A program made the translations under genes and the position numbers. The notes beneath the pieces were generated by a model that searched no databases, was not told where the DNA came from, and saw only the letters and a program-made list of their open reading frames with translations. 64,000 nt of DNA, taken from Schizochytrium sp. CCTCC M209059. Taxonomy: Eukaryota > Sar > Bigyra > Thraustochytrida > Thraustochytriidae. The DNA is taken from positions 62,001 to 126,000 of the forward strand of contig KN805434.1 in NCBI GenBank assembly GCA_000818945.1. The letters are read 5' to 3'. Positions 36,416 through 46,779 of the stretch are shown one piece after another. Within the stretch, counting starts at the first letter, position 1; each line of letters opens with the position of its first letter.

Positions 36416-37507
36416 CTAGCCAAGGAGTTTGGCCCAGGTTTGCGAGGGGTCCTCTTTTTTCAAAATGAGACTAATGCGCGTTCCTGAGCTGTTGAGCTTG
36501 GATCGAGCACTCTTGATAGGATGAGCAAGCGTCGGGAGGTTGAGAGCGTATCGCTCGCAGACAATGAGACGCGCTGACGTACTACTATACTCTACCTTGT
36601 GGCGGACCTCGTTGTCCTCGAGGTCCAGCTTTGACAGGTCCACGTACACGGTAACGTTCGAGCCGTCCGCAAATGCATAGTCGCGAATCGCACGATACGT
36701 CGTTTGACCTCGATTGGCTTGCGCAAGTGCTTCGTCCTCGAGCCGAACTGGGTCGCCTCCTCGATTGAGATTTTCCCGCGTTGGGGTCTTGGCATGTGCG
36801 TAGTAATACGAGTGCTCGCCCTTGCGCTGGATATTTTCGCGCAGGGCGCTATCGGTGGAATTGCTTGCTGCACTCGTTGCAGAAGAACCACGAACGCCGT
36901 TGGTTCGCACAACGCCGCCGCCGCCATCTGTAAAGCGACGTGCAGGCTGGCCTTCGCTTCCGCTGCGTGGAACGGGAAAGGCCATTGCCAGTCCGGAGCC
37001 CAAGACACCGCCTGCGGCGGCCATGGCGGTCATGAGTTTTTCATTGCCGACCCATCCGATCTCAAAAGCGAGCGCTAGCTGGACAGCGTGCATGGATGCT
37101 GCTACGAGCATGAAGATGCCCAGCTTGAGAGCTGCGCCCCGGCCCGCATTTGAGACCTCGTCCCGTGAAAACCAAAGCTCCCAGCAGGTCGCCACCTGCA
37201 CAGCCAATACCGCCAGCGACCACGAGATCCTCTCGCTACCTGCAAAGGCTAGCGCGGAGACGGCCACGGCGCCCGCGGCCACTTCCACGGCCACAAGCGA
37301 GGGCATCGTGCGGGCCTTTTGCAGCGCGGCGGCCTTCCTCGCGCTCTCGGCCACGGCGGCTTGTGACCTGCTGCTGCTGCTGCTGCTGCTGCTGCTATTG
37401 CTGCTGATGGCGGTCCATGCCAGCCGCAGACCCGCCGCGAGGAAGCGCGACGCGGGCACCAGCGCCACGCACGCCACCGCTGCCGCCGCGCCCGCCGCGG
37501 TCTTCAT
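36416..37507 (-). CDS. Membrane protein with C-terminal CS (p23/Hsp20-like) domain
   Basis: About 363 aa from ATG at 37507 (MKTAAGAAAAVACVALVPAS), chosen because it starts a hydrophobic leader; the frame opens 24 codons earlier. The N-terminal half holds four or five hydrophobic helices separated by a poly-Ser stretch encoded by (CTG)n on the + strand at about 37365-37405. After a Gly/Ser linker the C-terminal 95 residues look like a CS domain: YAFADGSNVTVYVDLSKL, RLIVCERYALNLPTLAHPI, then SGTRISLILKKEDPSQTWAKLLG, matching the L.LKK.....W..L end of p23/SGT1/CacyBP folds. A preceding YYYAHAKTPT segment may dock on it. CS domains usually bind Hsp90 or clients; fusion to a multi-spanning region is unusual. 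Role not known. Confidence 0.65.
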   Translation of the reverse strand: MKTAAGAAAAVACVALVPASRFLAAGLRLAWTAISSNSSSSSSSSSRSQAAVAESARKAAALQKARTMPSLVAVEVAAGAVAVSALAFAGSERISWSLAVLAVQVATCWELWFSRDEVSNAGRGAALKLGIFMLVAASMHAVQLALAFEIGWVGNEKLMTAMAAAGGVLGSGLAMAFPVPRSGSEGQPARRFTDGGGGVVRTNGVRGSSATSAASNSTDSALRENIQRKGEHSYYYAHAKTPTRENLNRGGDPVRLEDEALAQANRGQTTYRAIRDYAFADGSNVTVYVDLSKLDLEDNEVRHKVEYSSTSARLIVCERYALNLPTLAHPIKSARSKLNSSGTRISLILKKEDPSQTWAKLLG

Positions 37508-38267
37508 GACGACGGAATGCCGACTGGGCCTACTCGATGATGGTTCTAATAAAAAGGAATTGCTGCATGCATCCAGCACCTCATACTTTGAACTTCGAAG
37601 CCGACGTAGACGAAAATGAGGAGGGTGATCGAGGAAGCAAAGTCAGATCGAAGACTCTTGAAGTAAAACAATGGCGAGAATAAGTGAAGGTTGAGAAAAA
37701 GGTCGTCATTCACTTTATGGTCAGTTACTTGGTGGCGATTGATTGATCGTGCAAAGAAAGCGTGAGCGTGCCTACATCTTTCACCTCGCCGGTCTCATGT
37801 CTCCCTCCACTTGTCAGGTTGCACGTCTTGAGAGCAAGGCAGCGAAATCGTAATGTTTTCAAAGTATTGATACGGACTCATAGCAGCAGCAAAGCTCATA
37901 TAGCAAGCTTGTGCCTGCCCCTGCTCGTTCTTTCCCTTCCTCGCGATAGCTAGACTAAAATCGTTTCCTTCAGCTTTCTCCGCGACCACCATGCCAGATG
38001 CCAAGAAAGCAAGCTAGCCAGCTAGGTATACGTATAGCTCCATGTCCCAGTACGTATGCATGCAAGCAAGCATGAAAGCAAGGAAGCAAATTGATTGGCA
38101 AAAAGAGCACGATCCCCAAAATCTCATTTAAGGGTCCTATTCTGGGTGGGTGGCTTGGAGCGCACAGACCCGAGACCCCTCGCCCGGTGGACCCGGTTGA
38201 CGCGCGCACGAGGGCGGTCCGTGCAAGACGTAGCGGGCGCAGAGACCAGACGGAGAGTCAACGCAAG
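37508..38267. promoter_or_regulatory. Divergent promoter region
   Basis: About 760 bp between the CS-domain gene (-) and the NOL11-like gene (+). Words such as AGCTAGCCAGCTAGG and TATACGTATA occur at 38010-38040 and a GCAAGCAAGC run at 38055-38090. An open frame extends the + gene upstream to 38091 but has no domain, and the ATG at 38268 is preferred. Confidence 0.5.
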
Positions 38268-40838
38268 ATGGGCAAGAGCGCCAGACTCGTGCAGGCTGCC
38301 GGCGTCGAGGCCTCTGGACTCGCAGGAGAGGGCGCAGCAGCCAGCCATGGCCAAGTGCTGGGGGCCTCGTGGGCAGCGAGGCCTTCGCAGGCCATGGCGT
38401 CCATGGCGCAAAGCCTCGTCGATGCTGCTGTCGAGGCCGCAACGCAGGGAAAGTCCCGCGGCAAACACTCTCTTCCCGGTAGCAAGCAAGAAAACGCGCT
38501 GAGGAAACGCCTCGCGGCCGATCAGCGCGAAAACGGCGGCGTGCTCGTCATCACCAGCGCCGACGCCGTCTCCGTGTACTCTGTGGAGGACTGGGTGTGC
38601 CTAAAGTCCTGGTCAACCCAAGACGGCGGCCGCACACTTGCAAGCGCCGCTCAAATTCTCCCTGGTACATCGACGCTCGTTGCTCTCGACGAAGACAACC
38701 AGCTCATGCAGTGGGACTATTTCCAGGAGGGACTCCAGCTGCCCGCGCAAGGGTCTGCTGCGCTCGGTCCTGCCATAAACGCCAAAGCACGCGGTCGCAA
38801 GCGCGGCACTAAGAAATCCAAACGCACGGTCGTCGAGCTCGCGACGAGCCCTGCGCTTGTGGGCCTCTTTGTGGCGATTTACAGTGATGGCGCTCTCGCG
38901 CTTCGATCCAAGGATTCAGAAATTGCCTCATTGGCTGCACCCGACGCCGACGATGATGATGACGATGATATGCGAAAGGGAACTGTGGTGAGTGCTCGTC
39001 TCGTCCAAACGGCCAGCAACCTCTGGAGCGTGCTGTGCACCGAGACGGTTCCAACGGCAACTCCGGCGCTGCGCGCTCGGGCCGTAGATCTCCACCCTCA
39101 CGGCTTTGGTCATTCGCGTACCCAATCGATTGAGGCTGGCGAGAATTTTGATGCCGACGGTCTCCTCGCGGCTGTCCCAAGTGCTGCTGGCCGCCTCAGT
39201 TTAGTCTGGAAGTCTGGTGCCTGTGCGGCTGCCGCCCTTCGCCGCTCGGCGCAGGGCGAGCCGGCGCTTGCCACACCGATGGAGGTGGCTGGCTTGCAGC
39301 AGGCCAAAGTGACTTGCTGTGATGCAGTGCCAAGCGCAGATAGCTCAATTGTTCTTCTTGGAGCAGGTTCGCGTCTCGTGGCGTGGGACGCCAGTCTCGG
39401 TGTGGAGCTTGGTGCCGATTCTTTTGGTGAAAGCATTGAAGCGGTATCTCTCGCTACTGCGCTCCAAAAGCAAGAAGATGACGGCGCTCTGGTCGCTCTC
39501 GTGCTTAAAAGCGGCAACGTGTACGTCGACTTTCTCGGTGCCTTGGCGCCTGCGGACGGAGCCTTTGCTGCAGTAACGCGCCCGTCGCGCCTTGTCGACG
39601 CTGCCGAGCGTCGCCGCATGCGCAAGCGTCCTCGATCGCCTTCGGCAAGCCTTCCGCTGCATGGCGATGTCTCGGCGCTCTTATCAGGTGCGGATGTTGT
39701 TGATTCTTCTTCCTGGTCCGACGCGCTGACTTCCGTGCGTGCTGATACGAACGCGGACGCAAACGGCAAGGCTGCTCCTTCGGCCAAGAAGAAAAAGAAG
39801 AAGAGCTCAAAGGCCAGCGAAACCGAGGCTGGCGATGTCTCTTCAAAACAACAGCCCGAAGTCGCCCATCACTCAGTTGAATATGTGCGAAGCCACGTCG
39901 CAAGTCTTATTGACCGAAAAGACTGGTCTGCGCTCGAGGAGGCCATTCGGGACGGACTCGTGTCGACATCCACGAACCCAGAAGTCCTCCCGGCGCTCCT
40001 TCGCGCCGAAAAGGTCATGCTCCTCTATCTTTGCATCATGTATGTGAGTGATCTCGGTGAGAGCGACATGGTGCGCATCTTGCGATTCGCGCTGTCGTCC
40101 TGCAGTGGCGCTGCTCTTGCCGACTTTACCTCTGAGATCAAAAAGAGCATCGAAGCAATTGAGGGCAACGATGCCGCCGTTGCTGCCTGGGCTTCGTTGA
40201 AGAAGGCAAACGCGTCGGTAGCTAGCCTCAAGCCCAAGGAGCGGGGCGCAAGAAAGGCGGAAATTACCGCCTTGGTCAAGGCCGCGAAAAAGGCGTCCCA
40301 GAATGCTGTTCGAAAGGAGCACTACGAGCGCGTAGCCAACTTTTTTGCTGATCTAACGGACGAGCAACTCGCTGTGCACTATCTCGCCATGGCGGTCATG
40401 TGCAATCTTCGCAACGAGGTCTTTTTCGTTCGAGCGGCGCGCTCGCTTCCTGCAGAGTGCGTTTCGAGCCTCTTTGAGGGAGCCGCCTCGTTGCTCGTCT
40501 TTTACGAGGGTCTTCCGCTCAAGTCCAAGGGCTATTCTTTTAACCCGCACAGTTACAAGGGTCGCAGCGCCCTACTTATTCCGAGTGCCAGCCATGTTGT
40601 ATCATGGGTCTCTGCGCTGCTCGACGCCGGTCTCAAGGTCATTATCGATGAATCCACGCACTCCAAGGCTGCGCGGCAGACGCTCGAGCGCATTTCCAGC
40701 ATTTCGCACCAGACTGCTGCCTTTTCGGAGCGTCTGTCTGCTATTCAACAGCCGCTTGGCTTTTGCTTGCGCCTGAACCGCGACTTTACGCCCTCGAGCA
40801 CCATCGGCGACTATGCCATTGAGACAGTTAACTTTTAG
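38268..40838 (+). CDS. NOL11-like nucleolar WD/helical protein (probable SSU processome t-UTP subunit)
   Basis: About 856 aa from ATG 38268 (MGKSARLVQAAG). The N-terminal half (about 80-420) reads as degenerate WD/beta-propeller blades, for example GVLVITSADAVSVYSVEDW and TLVALDEDNQLMQWDY. Basic (RGRKRGTKKSKR) and acidic (DDDDDDD) loops and a Lys-rich nuclear/nucleolar-type signal (AKKKKKKSSK) suit a nucleolar protein. The C-terminal half is helical, with the segment HVVSWVSALLDAGLKVIIDE near residue 778 resembling the C-terminal .W...LLDaH pattern of NOL11-type proteins, which act in pre-18S rRNA transcription and processing. The overall layout (propeller plus helical tail) is shared by several UTP proteins, so UTP4/8/15/17-type assignments remain open. 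Confidence 0.5.
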   Translation: MGKSARLVQAAGVEASGLAGEGAAASHGQVLGASWAARPSQAMASMAQSLVDAAVEAATQGKSRGKHSLPGSKQENALRKRLAADQRENGGVLVITSADAVSVYSVEDWVCLKSWSTQDGGRTLASAAQILPGTSTLVALDEDNQLMQWDYFQEGLQLPAQGSAALGPAINAKARGRKRGTKKSKRTVVELATSPALVGLFVAIYSDGALALRSKDSEIASLAAPDADDDDDDDMRKGTVVSARLVQTASNLWSVLCTETVPTATPALRARAVDLHPHGFGHSRTQSIEAGENFDADGLLAAVPSAAGRLSLVWKSGACAAAALRRSAQGEPALATPMEVAGLQQAKVTCCDAVPSADSSIVLLGAGSRLVAWDASLGVELGADSFGESIEAVSLATALQKQEDDGALVALVLKSGNVYVDFLGALAPADGAFAAVTRPSRLVDAAERRRMRKRPRSPSASLPLHGDVSALLSGADVVDSSSWSDALTSVRADTNADANGKAAPSAKKKKKKSSKASETEAGDVSSKQQPEVAHHSVEYVRSHVASLIDRKDWSALEEAIRDGLVSTSTNPEVLPALLRAEKVMLLYLCIMYVSDLGESDMVRILRFALSSCSGAALADFTSEIKKSIEAIEGNDAAVAAWASLKKANASVASLKPKERGARKAEITALVKAAKKASQNAVRKEHYERVANFFADLTDEQLAVHYLAMAVMCNLRNEVFFVRAARSLPAECVSSLFEGAASLLVFYEGLPLKSKGYSFNPHSYKGRSALLIPSASHVVSWVSALLDAGLKVIIDESTHSKAARQTLERISSISHQTAAFSERLSAIQQPLGFCLRLNRDFTPSSTIGDYAIETVNF

Positions 40839-41370
40839 ACAAATGGATTGCACGCATCTCTTTTTCCCCTTTTTTTTTTTCTTCTCTTTCCTATTGCTTG
40901 AAGTGATTCTCAAGGTTTCTGCGTTCCATTCTGGACCTGATGCAAGACTCGGCGGCCGCGCGCGCCCATTTCTCGTGTTATGATCTCAAGAGCAATATCG
41001 CATGATGTCCAAACACCTCGCTGTGGCTGCGCAGCCACCAGCCACCAGCTACCAGCTACCAGGCAGTGCCAGTCGATGGGACAACAAGTACTACTAGCAA
41101 GCCCACGTCATCTGGGCCTAATATTTCCGTTGAATCGCCCCAGGCACTTGTACTCGTAGTGGGTGGTAGCAACCCAAGTCGAAGTTAAACTCTGGGATTG
41201 ATCGTGGTTCGAAAGGTTTCTACAAAGCTCTTCCAGTGCTTGGGCTCAAGCAAGCGCGCACGAGAGCGCGCCAGAGGTGAGTGGAGTCGGAGTCGAGTAG
41301 AGTCAAGAATCGAGAGCATCACCCCTGAGCTCGACTCGGTCTTGACAGGCTTTCTGCATCTTTCGTCGAC
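40839..41370. promoter_or_regulatory. Intergenic region between co-directional genes
   Basis: About 530 bp, 3' side of the NOL11-like gene and promoter of the DENN gene. Early part is T-rich (40858-40890), followed by a CCAGCTACCAGC-type short repeat at 41035-41065. No gene is seen. Confidence 0.45.
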
Positions 41371-43458
41371 GTGACGATGGACGAGCTCCTGAATGGTCGT
41401 CGGCGTACCCAATCAACGAGTGCGTTTGAGCCCAGTGCCTTAGAGAATCGGTTTTCCCGTAAAGCTGAGGTCAGACGGCCTCGTTGGCGCGCGGACGGGG
41501 ACGAGAATGACTACGCACTCGCGGGGAATCTCGTCAAGACGCCCGTCAAGGCCCGACACGCGACAGAAAAATCCGCACCGCGCACAGCAGAAGCTCGCAT
41601 CGAAAAGACTCGTCTGCGCCGCCGCCAGCGACTTCGTCGCCAGGCTTCCGACTATGACCATTCGCGAGAAGCTGGTACAAGAAATGAGGTCTTTTGGATC
41701 GACAGCAACTCCAGCAGCACGAGCAGCTGTTGCAGCCAAGACTTTGGCGACGATGATTGTACGAGCTCTGCATTCGCCCTCGCTGAGGCTCGCTTTGCAG
41801 AGCGGCTGCGGAGACTTGAGCAAGAAAATGCAATGCTTCGCGAGAATGGACGGCGTTGGAAGCGAAAGTACGAGCAGGAAAAGGCAGTCAACAAAGAGCT
41901 AGGCAAACGTAGCAAGCGTTGGCGAGCACAGAGCAAGGTGCTTGAAAACCAAGTCAGGGATCTTGAGGAAACGCTCAGCGCTCAGGCCGCTCTTCTCGAG
42001 CGGGTCTCGCCGGTGTCCACCCTTTATTCTCCGCAACCCTGGTGGTCCACCACTCCCGGTTCCACGTCTGGAAACTCTGCAGCTGATTCGCCGCAGCTTT
42101 CTACACCCTTGGTGGCGCTCCGGACAGTTGATGAAGAGGGACTTATTGAGTCAGTTGGGCCTGAGCAGGTAGGCTCGGATACAACGCCGAGCAACAGTCC
42201 GCTCCGCGTCAATGTGGACCGGAGTCCGCCTCTCGAAAATACGCAGTTGACGCGCTGCGAGCTCTTTACCCATGTCATTACGATTGATGAAAGCAAGGAG
42301 CTGACTTCGTGCTGGCCTCTGTCTGCGCGATCCTCCGTACCGCCCAATGTCGAGCAATTTTGCTTTTTGGCGGGCTCTGTCTCAACGCCAGCAAGTTTTG
42401 TCTTTATGCTTAGCGGTGAGTGCTCGACACCTCTGACGCGGGGATTTTCATGCCTCGATAATGCCACGTATGGAATCTGTCTCTCGGATGGAACTACTTG
42501 CGAGTGCATTCTCACCAAGAAGCCTCTGTTCCGCCTCCTCGAGCAGGTCTTGCGTGCCATGTACGGACTTGGCGAGGACGACCGCTCTGCATTTTTGAGC
42601 GCATTCACAGAAAGTGCTGCCAAGGTGAACGTGGCTCACATCGGGCCGGGATGGAAGTTTACAGCTGTTGATGACCAGATTCGCTGGCTGTGGCCCGAAC
42701 GCTGCGCGACGAGGCTTGACCTTTTTGTTGAATGGGGGCTCCCAACCCTGCTCGAGACAATGCCACTTGATCAACTTCTTTTTCTTGTGGGCTGTCTTCT
42801 TCTTGAGCTCAAAGTGGTTCTCGTTAGCTCCGATTTGCGTCGAGTCACGTCCGCCGCCTTTGCTTTGCTGCCTTTTCTCCGACCGTGCGCCTGGGTCCAG
42901 CCGTTTATCCCGCTTTTGCCTCCGAGTTTGAGCGTCGTATGTGATGCCCCGGTACCGGTGCTAGTGGGTGCAGCCGAAGTACCGTCAGAGGTTCAAGATA
43001 TTGATGGCTCAATGCATTCCCCGTGTCGTGACAACGGCCGCCAAGAGGCAGTCGTTGTTCGTTTGGACCAGGGCCGACTCGACCTGAGCGAAGCTCTTTC
43101 GACGTCGTATCATGCACTCAAACTTCCTGGGCTTAGCGAGCTTTACCTTGCGACGCGCGATGTCAAGGATCCGACTGTGCTTTTACATCTCGTTCAGGAC
43201 CATATAACTGGTTTACTACGAGCTTGCCACTGCTTTGGGCGATCTGTGGGCAATCTTGCCGTCACAAGTTCACTGCCATCGCCGCACGCTGCAATTGAGG
43301 AGGCGGATCAGACTCTTGCCAGTTTTGTTCCCTTGCTGAAGCGCAATCTTGCCATTTCGCCTCCGTGGCAATATCTAGCACGCTTGCAAACCACGCAGCT
43401 CTTCATGCAATGGTGCGACCTCGAGGCCTCGTCGAATTCACCGGGCCGTCCACGATGA
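41371..43458 (+). CDS. DENN-domain protein, probable Rab GEF
   Basis: DENN proteins exchange nucleotide on Rab GTPases in membrane traffic. The 695-aa product starts MTMDELLNG (a second ATG is at 41377). Residues 1-140 are basic and Ser-rich; about 145-215 form a coiled coil (RFAERLRRLEQENAMLREN); 215-290 are Pro/Ser-rich. The tripartite DENN region fills about 290-660: an upstream u-DENN with FCFLAGS and TYGICLS, then the central signature LDQLLFLVGCLLLELKVVLV at about residue 466, followed by LLPFLRPCAWVQPFIPLLPP and APVPVLVGA, which is the conserved P.W...YIP.LP....aP.PfliG pattern; the d-DENN follows. The target Rab is not evident. A coiled coil fused upstream of DENN is not one of the common animal layouts. 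Confidence 0.85.
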   Translation: MTMDELLNGRRRTQSTSAFEPSALENRFSRKAEVRRPRWRADGDENDYALAGNLVKTPVKARHATEKSAPRTAEARIEKTRLRRRQRLRRQASDYDHSREAGTRNEVFWIDSNSSSTSSCCSQDFGDDDCTSSAFALAEARFAERLRRLEQENAMLRENGRRWKRKYEQEKAVNKELGKRSKRWRAQSKVLENQVRDLEETLSAQAALLERVSPVSTLYSPQPWWSTTPGSTSGNSAADSPQLSTPLVALRTVDEEGLIESVGPEQVGSDTTPSNSPLRVNVDRSPPLENTQLTRCELFTHVITIDESKELTSCWPLSARSSVPPNVEQFCFLAGSVSTPASFVFMLSGECSTPLTRGFSCLDNATYGICLSDGTTCECILTKKPLFRLLEQVLRAMYGLGEDDRSAFLSAFTESAAKVNVAHIGPGWKFTAVDDQIRWLWPERCATRLDLFVEWGLPTLLETMPLDQLLFLVGCLLLELKVVLVSSDLRRVTSAAFALLPFLRPCAWVQPFIPLLPPSLSVVCDAPVPVLVGAAEVPSEVQDIDGSMHSPCRDNGRQEAVVVRLDQGRLDLSEALSTSYHALKLPGLSELYLATRDVKDPTVLLHLVQDHITGLLRACHCFGRSVGNLAVTSSLPSPHAAIEEADQTLASFVPLLKRNLAISPPWQYLARLQTTQLFMQWCDLEASSNSPGRPR

Positions 43459-43789
43459 TTGGCGTCCAAATCGTGATGTCCTTTGCTGTATTGACTTTGA
43501 TATAATGAAGAAAAGGTAAAAAGGAACAATTGATGGCTGGGCATTATTTCGGATGCATGCAGAGAAGTTCTTTTCCAGGTCCGCAACAGTGTTTGACTGA
43601 CTGTGCATGCGACAAACAAGGAGTGGTCTGGTCGTTAGTCGTCGTTTCGTGAACCGCCGGCCGTTTTCATTTTTATTTTCAATTTTCATTTCCACGCAAA
43701 ATATGAGACAAACAAACAGAAAAACAAACAAACAAACGAAGAAGCAAACAAACTCGAGCAGGAGCGCTTTTAGCGCGCAGCGCGGTAGC
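43459..43789. promoter_or_regulatory. Promoter region of the LRR/coiled-coil gene
   Basis: About 330 bp between two + strand genes. It includes an (AAAC)n-rich stretch at 43705-43752 next to the start codon. No coding region is seen. Confidence 0.45.
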
Positions 43790-46470
43790 ATGGTGATACA
43801 TGAAATCTCGCGTGCGCTCGTCACCGCGATACGCACGGACCATCCGGGCAGCGGGTGGCTGGATCTCTCGGAGAACCGTACGTTGCCTGCCGCTGTTTTT
43901 GAGCTTGCCATCAGGTCCAAGGCGGGCGGGGGGAAAAAAAAAACTACACCACCAAGCCGGCGCAGCACGACCCGCCAGACACGTTCGCGATTGGTACGGA
44001 GGCGAAAGTAAAAGTAATAAAGCAAGACTGACAAAGGAAGACGACTCACATTTACTCTGCTGTACTTTCGCATCTAAACACAGAAATCGCCGTGGTGGAA
44101 AACCTTGAGCTGCTGCCCACCTTGATCATTCTGGACCTCGCCGGCAACCAGATTCGTAGCTTTGATGTGCGCGATGTGGAGTGCCTTCGTGCATTAGAAA
44201 CGCTTAACCTTTCACGAAACCACATCCAAGTTGTCAGCGGGGGCCAGTTTCCGATAAATCCCTCGTTACGCAAAGTCGATCTAAGTTTCAATGCGATTGC
44301 AGATGTCGAAGCGCTCCATGGCCTTGACGCCTGGAAAACCTCTCTCGAGTCGGTGTCATTAGCTGGTTGCCCACTATCGCGACACCCAGACTATCGTGCC
44401 AAGGTGGCTGCGCGCTTTCCGTGGCTCCGGCAACTTGATGGCGTCCCTATTGCAAGAGACACACCAGCAAGAGTTGCAGCGCATTCCGTTGCACGGGAAG
44501 AAGTCAGCGTCCAAGCCTCATTTGGACATGACTTTGGCGCACAAACCGATTCGCCCATGCGCCCAGTACCGCCACCACGGCCTTCTCGCTCTGCAACGTC
44601 AAGACAGCTGCGAGAAGAGAATGAGCAAATTCAAGAAGCCCGACGTGCAATGGAGCGCGAACGTACCGCCATGGCCGAGGAACGAGCGCTTGTGACGCAA
44701 TTATTGCAACAGCTTGAGGCTGTACGCGCGCAACAAGAGGTCCAGCGCCCGGAGCAACGTCTGGCGCAAGCACATGTGCAAGACGTTATTGCCCCTGACG
44801 AGGAATCTCGAGCGTCTTTGGACAACGCGACCTCTGCGATCGAAAGTGCCTCCAAAAGGTCCACGACAGAGATTGCCGTAGGTACCTCGCCTCGTGAGGC
44901 ACAGGCTTCTGCGCAGACGTGGACAGTTGAACATCACGATGCCTCGGTCCAAACGCAAGACACTTTCCAGCTTGAGACTTTGCGGCTACAGAACGCGGCT
45001 GCAGAAGCCACAGCCTCGGCAGAAGCAGCAAATCATCGCGTCAACGAGCTCGAAGCAAAACTACATGAGTCTCAATGCGAATTGTCTGATTGGAAGGAGC
45101 GTTTACGCGAGAGCGAGGGCGCATTGAAGCAAGTGCGTAAGGAGAACGCGACGCTCACGTTGCAGGCCCAGCGCAAGGGATTCCAGGAACAGTCGCGCCT
45201 TGAAGCCCTCGAAGGCTTGCTTGTGGCGCAAGAGCGAGCGATTGTCAGCTCACGAGAGCAAGGCGAAGACGCAAACGCCGGCACGCTGGTAGCGGCCTGG
45301 CGCGAAAAAGTGTTTGCTCTTCTCATCCAAGATCGAGCCGCGCGTCTCGAGGCCAAACGCACGGGGACAAGGCACACGTTGGAGCTGGAAGAACTTCGCA
45401 AAGAGCTCGAAGCTTCTCAGCAGACGTGCGAACGTTTGCGTCGGGAGCGAGACTCGAGCGTGGCGCAGGCACGCGCCCTGGAGCGCAGCTGTCACGAAGC
45501 GACCATGACTTCACAACGAAGATTGACAGAAGTTTTTCGCGCAAAAGAAACAATGCTTGCTGTGGCGGGAAAGGTCGATGGCGACGCAGTAACGCTGGCC
45601 GCCGTTCTGAACCGTGTAAAGCGATACGAGGATCGCTTGCAGCTTTTGCCTTTGAAACTTCGGGAATTGGCGCTTCGGGTGGCTGACACGAAGGACGCCT
45701 GGAAGAGGGAGCGCGCTGCGCGGACAGCTGCAGAAAAGGAGACAGCTCGCGCGTTCGAAAAGATGGCAGATGTTAGTGAAAAACTTAGCATTGCCCGCAA
45801 TCATTTGGCAGAGAAGTCTGCACGGGTCGACAGCCTTGAGTGTCGGATTGTCGAGTTGGAGCAAACTCTCGCCCGGACCCACAGCGAAGCAGAAAAGAAT
45901 CTGCGAGCCACGATTGAGGATATGGAAGCAAAATCTTTTGAGCAGCACAAGGAACTCGAGGATGCACGAGCGGCATTGGAAGCTGAGCTTTCATCGGCCC
46001 GTGTATGTGTTAAACAGCAGGAGCGGGAGCTAGCTCGTCTTGTGGACGAGGCTGCACGCGAAGAGGCGAGCCGGGTCGCCTTTCTCGAAGACCGGTTACG
46101 TCGAAAGGACACCGAGGTCCAGAACTTGCGCAGGGAGCGTAATGCCTTGCTTGGGACGCTGCGGGATGCGGAGCGGAGAGGCCTCTTGCCTGGCTTGGGC
46201 CTTGCGGCTCCGATGAAGCCACCACAGGTGGCGTCAGAAAGTGAAGTGGAAAATGGGGCCACGAGTCTCACCGAGAACGCTCGCCCATCGAGACCTGAGC
46301 GAACGCAAGAAGAAAGAAGACCCTTGGAATCAGCTGCAATGAGCGCAAGTATTCTTGGACTTTTGGACGATGCAGATGCCGCAAGCGTGTCTGCGAGCGA
46401 CGATGATGACGAGGACAGAATCCTTGAGATGCTCCTCGAGCAAGCCATGGCGGATAGTCGCGGCGCGTGA
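43790..46470 (+). CDS. Leucine-rich-repeat plus long coiled-coil protein, two exons
   Basis: Exon 1 is 43790-43877 (ATG, MVIHEISRALVTAIR), and exon 2 is 44084-46470; the 206-bp intron starts GTACGT and ends in CAG (phase 1). Joining them completes the first leucine-rich repeat, WLDLSENQIAVVENLELL, which neither exon contains alone. The product is 824 aa. LRRs of the SDS22-like type cover about 20-130 (LIILDLAGNQI, LETLNLSRNHI, LRKVDLSFNAI) and end in a cap with WLRQLDGVPI. Residues about 185-720 are an almost continuous coiled coil. The tail is acidic (DDDDEDRILEMLLEQAM). LRR-plus-coiled-coil proteins of this build (LRRCC1, CEP97 types) sit at centrioles or basal bodies, but orthology is not shown. 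Confidence 0.75.
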
Positions 46471-46779
46471 GCGATGAATCAAAGAGAATACCCGGAAGGT
46501 GGGGAGCAGCATCTCCTGCCAGCACAGCATCGAGGTGAAAGCTTCGCTTCCAGTGCTGTCGAATAAGCAAGCAAAGAAGCAAGCAAGAAAGCGAGCAAGC
46601 AAGCAAGCAAGCAAACAAGCAAGCAACAAAGAAAGCAAGCAAGCAACAAAGAAAGCAAACAAGCAAGCAACAAAGAAAGCAAGCAAGCAAAAAAAGTAAG
46701 CAAACAAGCAAGCAAACGCGAGATGGCCAGGCGAGAGTCCGCTCGAGCACCAAAGACTTGTCATTTCACTTAGGATCCT
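46471..46779. repeat. (AAGC)n-rich microsatellite between converging genes
   Basis: About 150 bp (46560-46715) of AAGC/AAAGC units with interruptions fills the middle of this convergent gap. Frames read through it give long Lys/Gln or Leu/Cys runs and are artefacts. The same AAGC unit occurs at 31990-32027 and near 38055-38090. Confidence 0.8.

Noticed and set aside
41200..41230. GGTTCGAA-like word suggesting a tRNA T-loop
   Set aside because: No cloverleaf stems or anticodon arm can be built around it.
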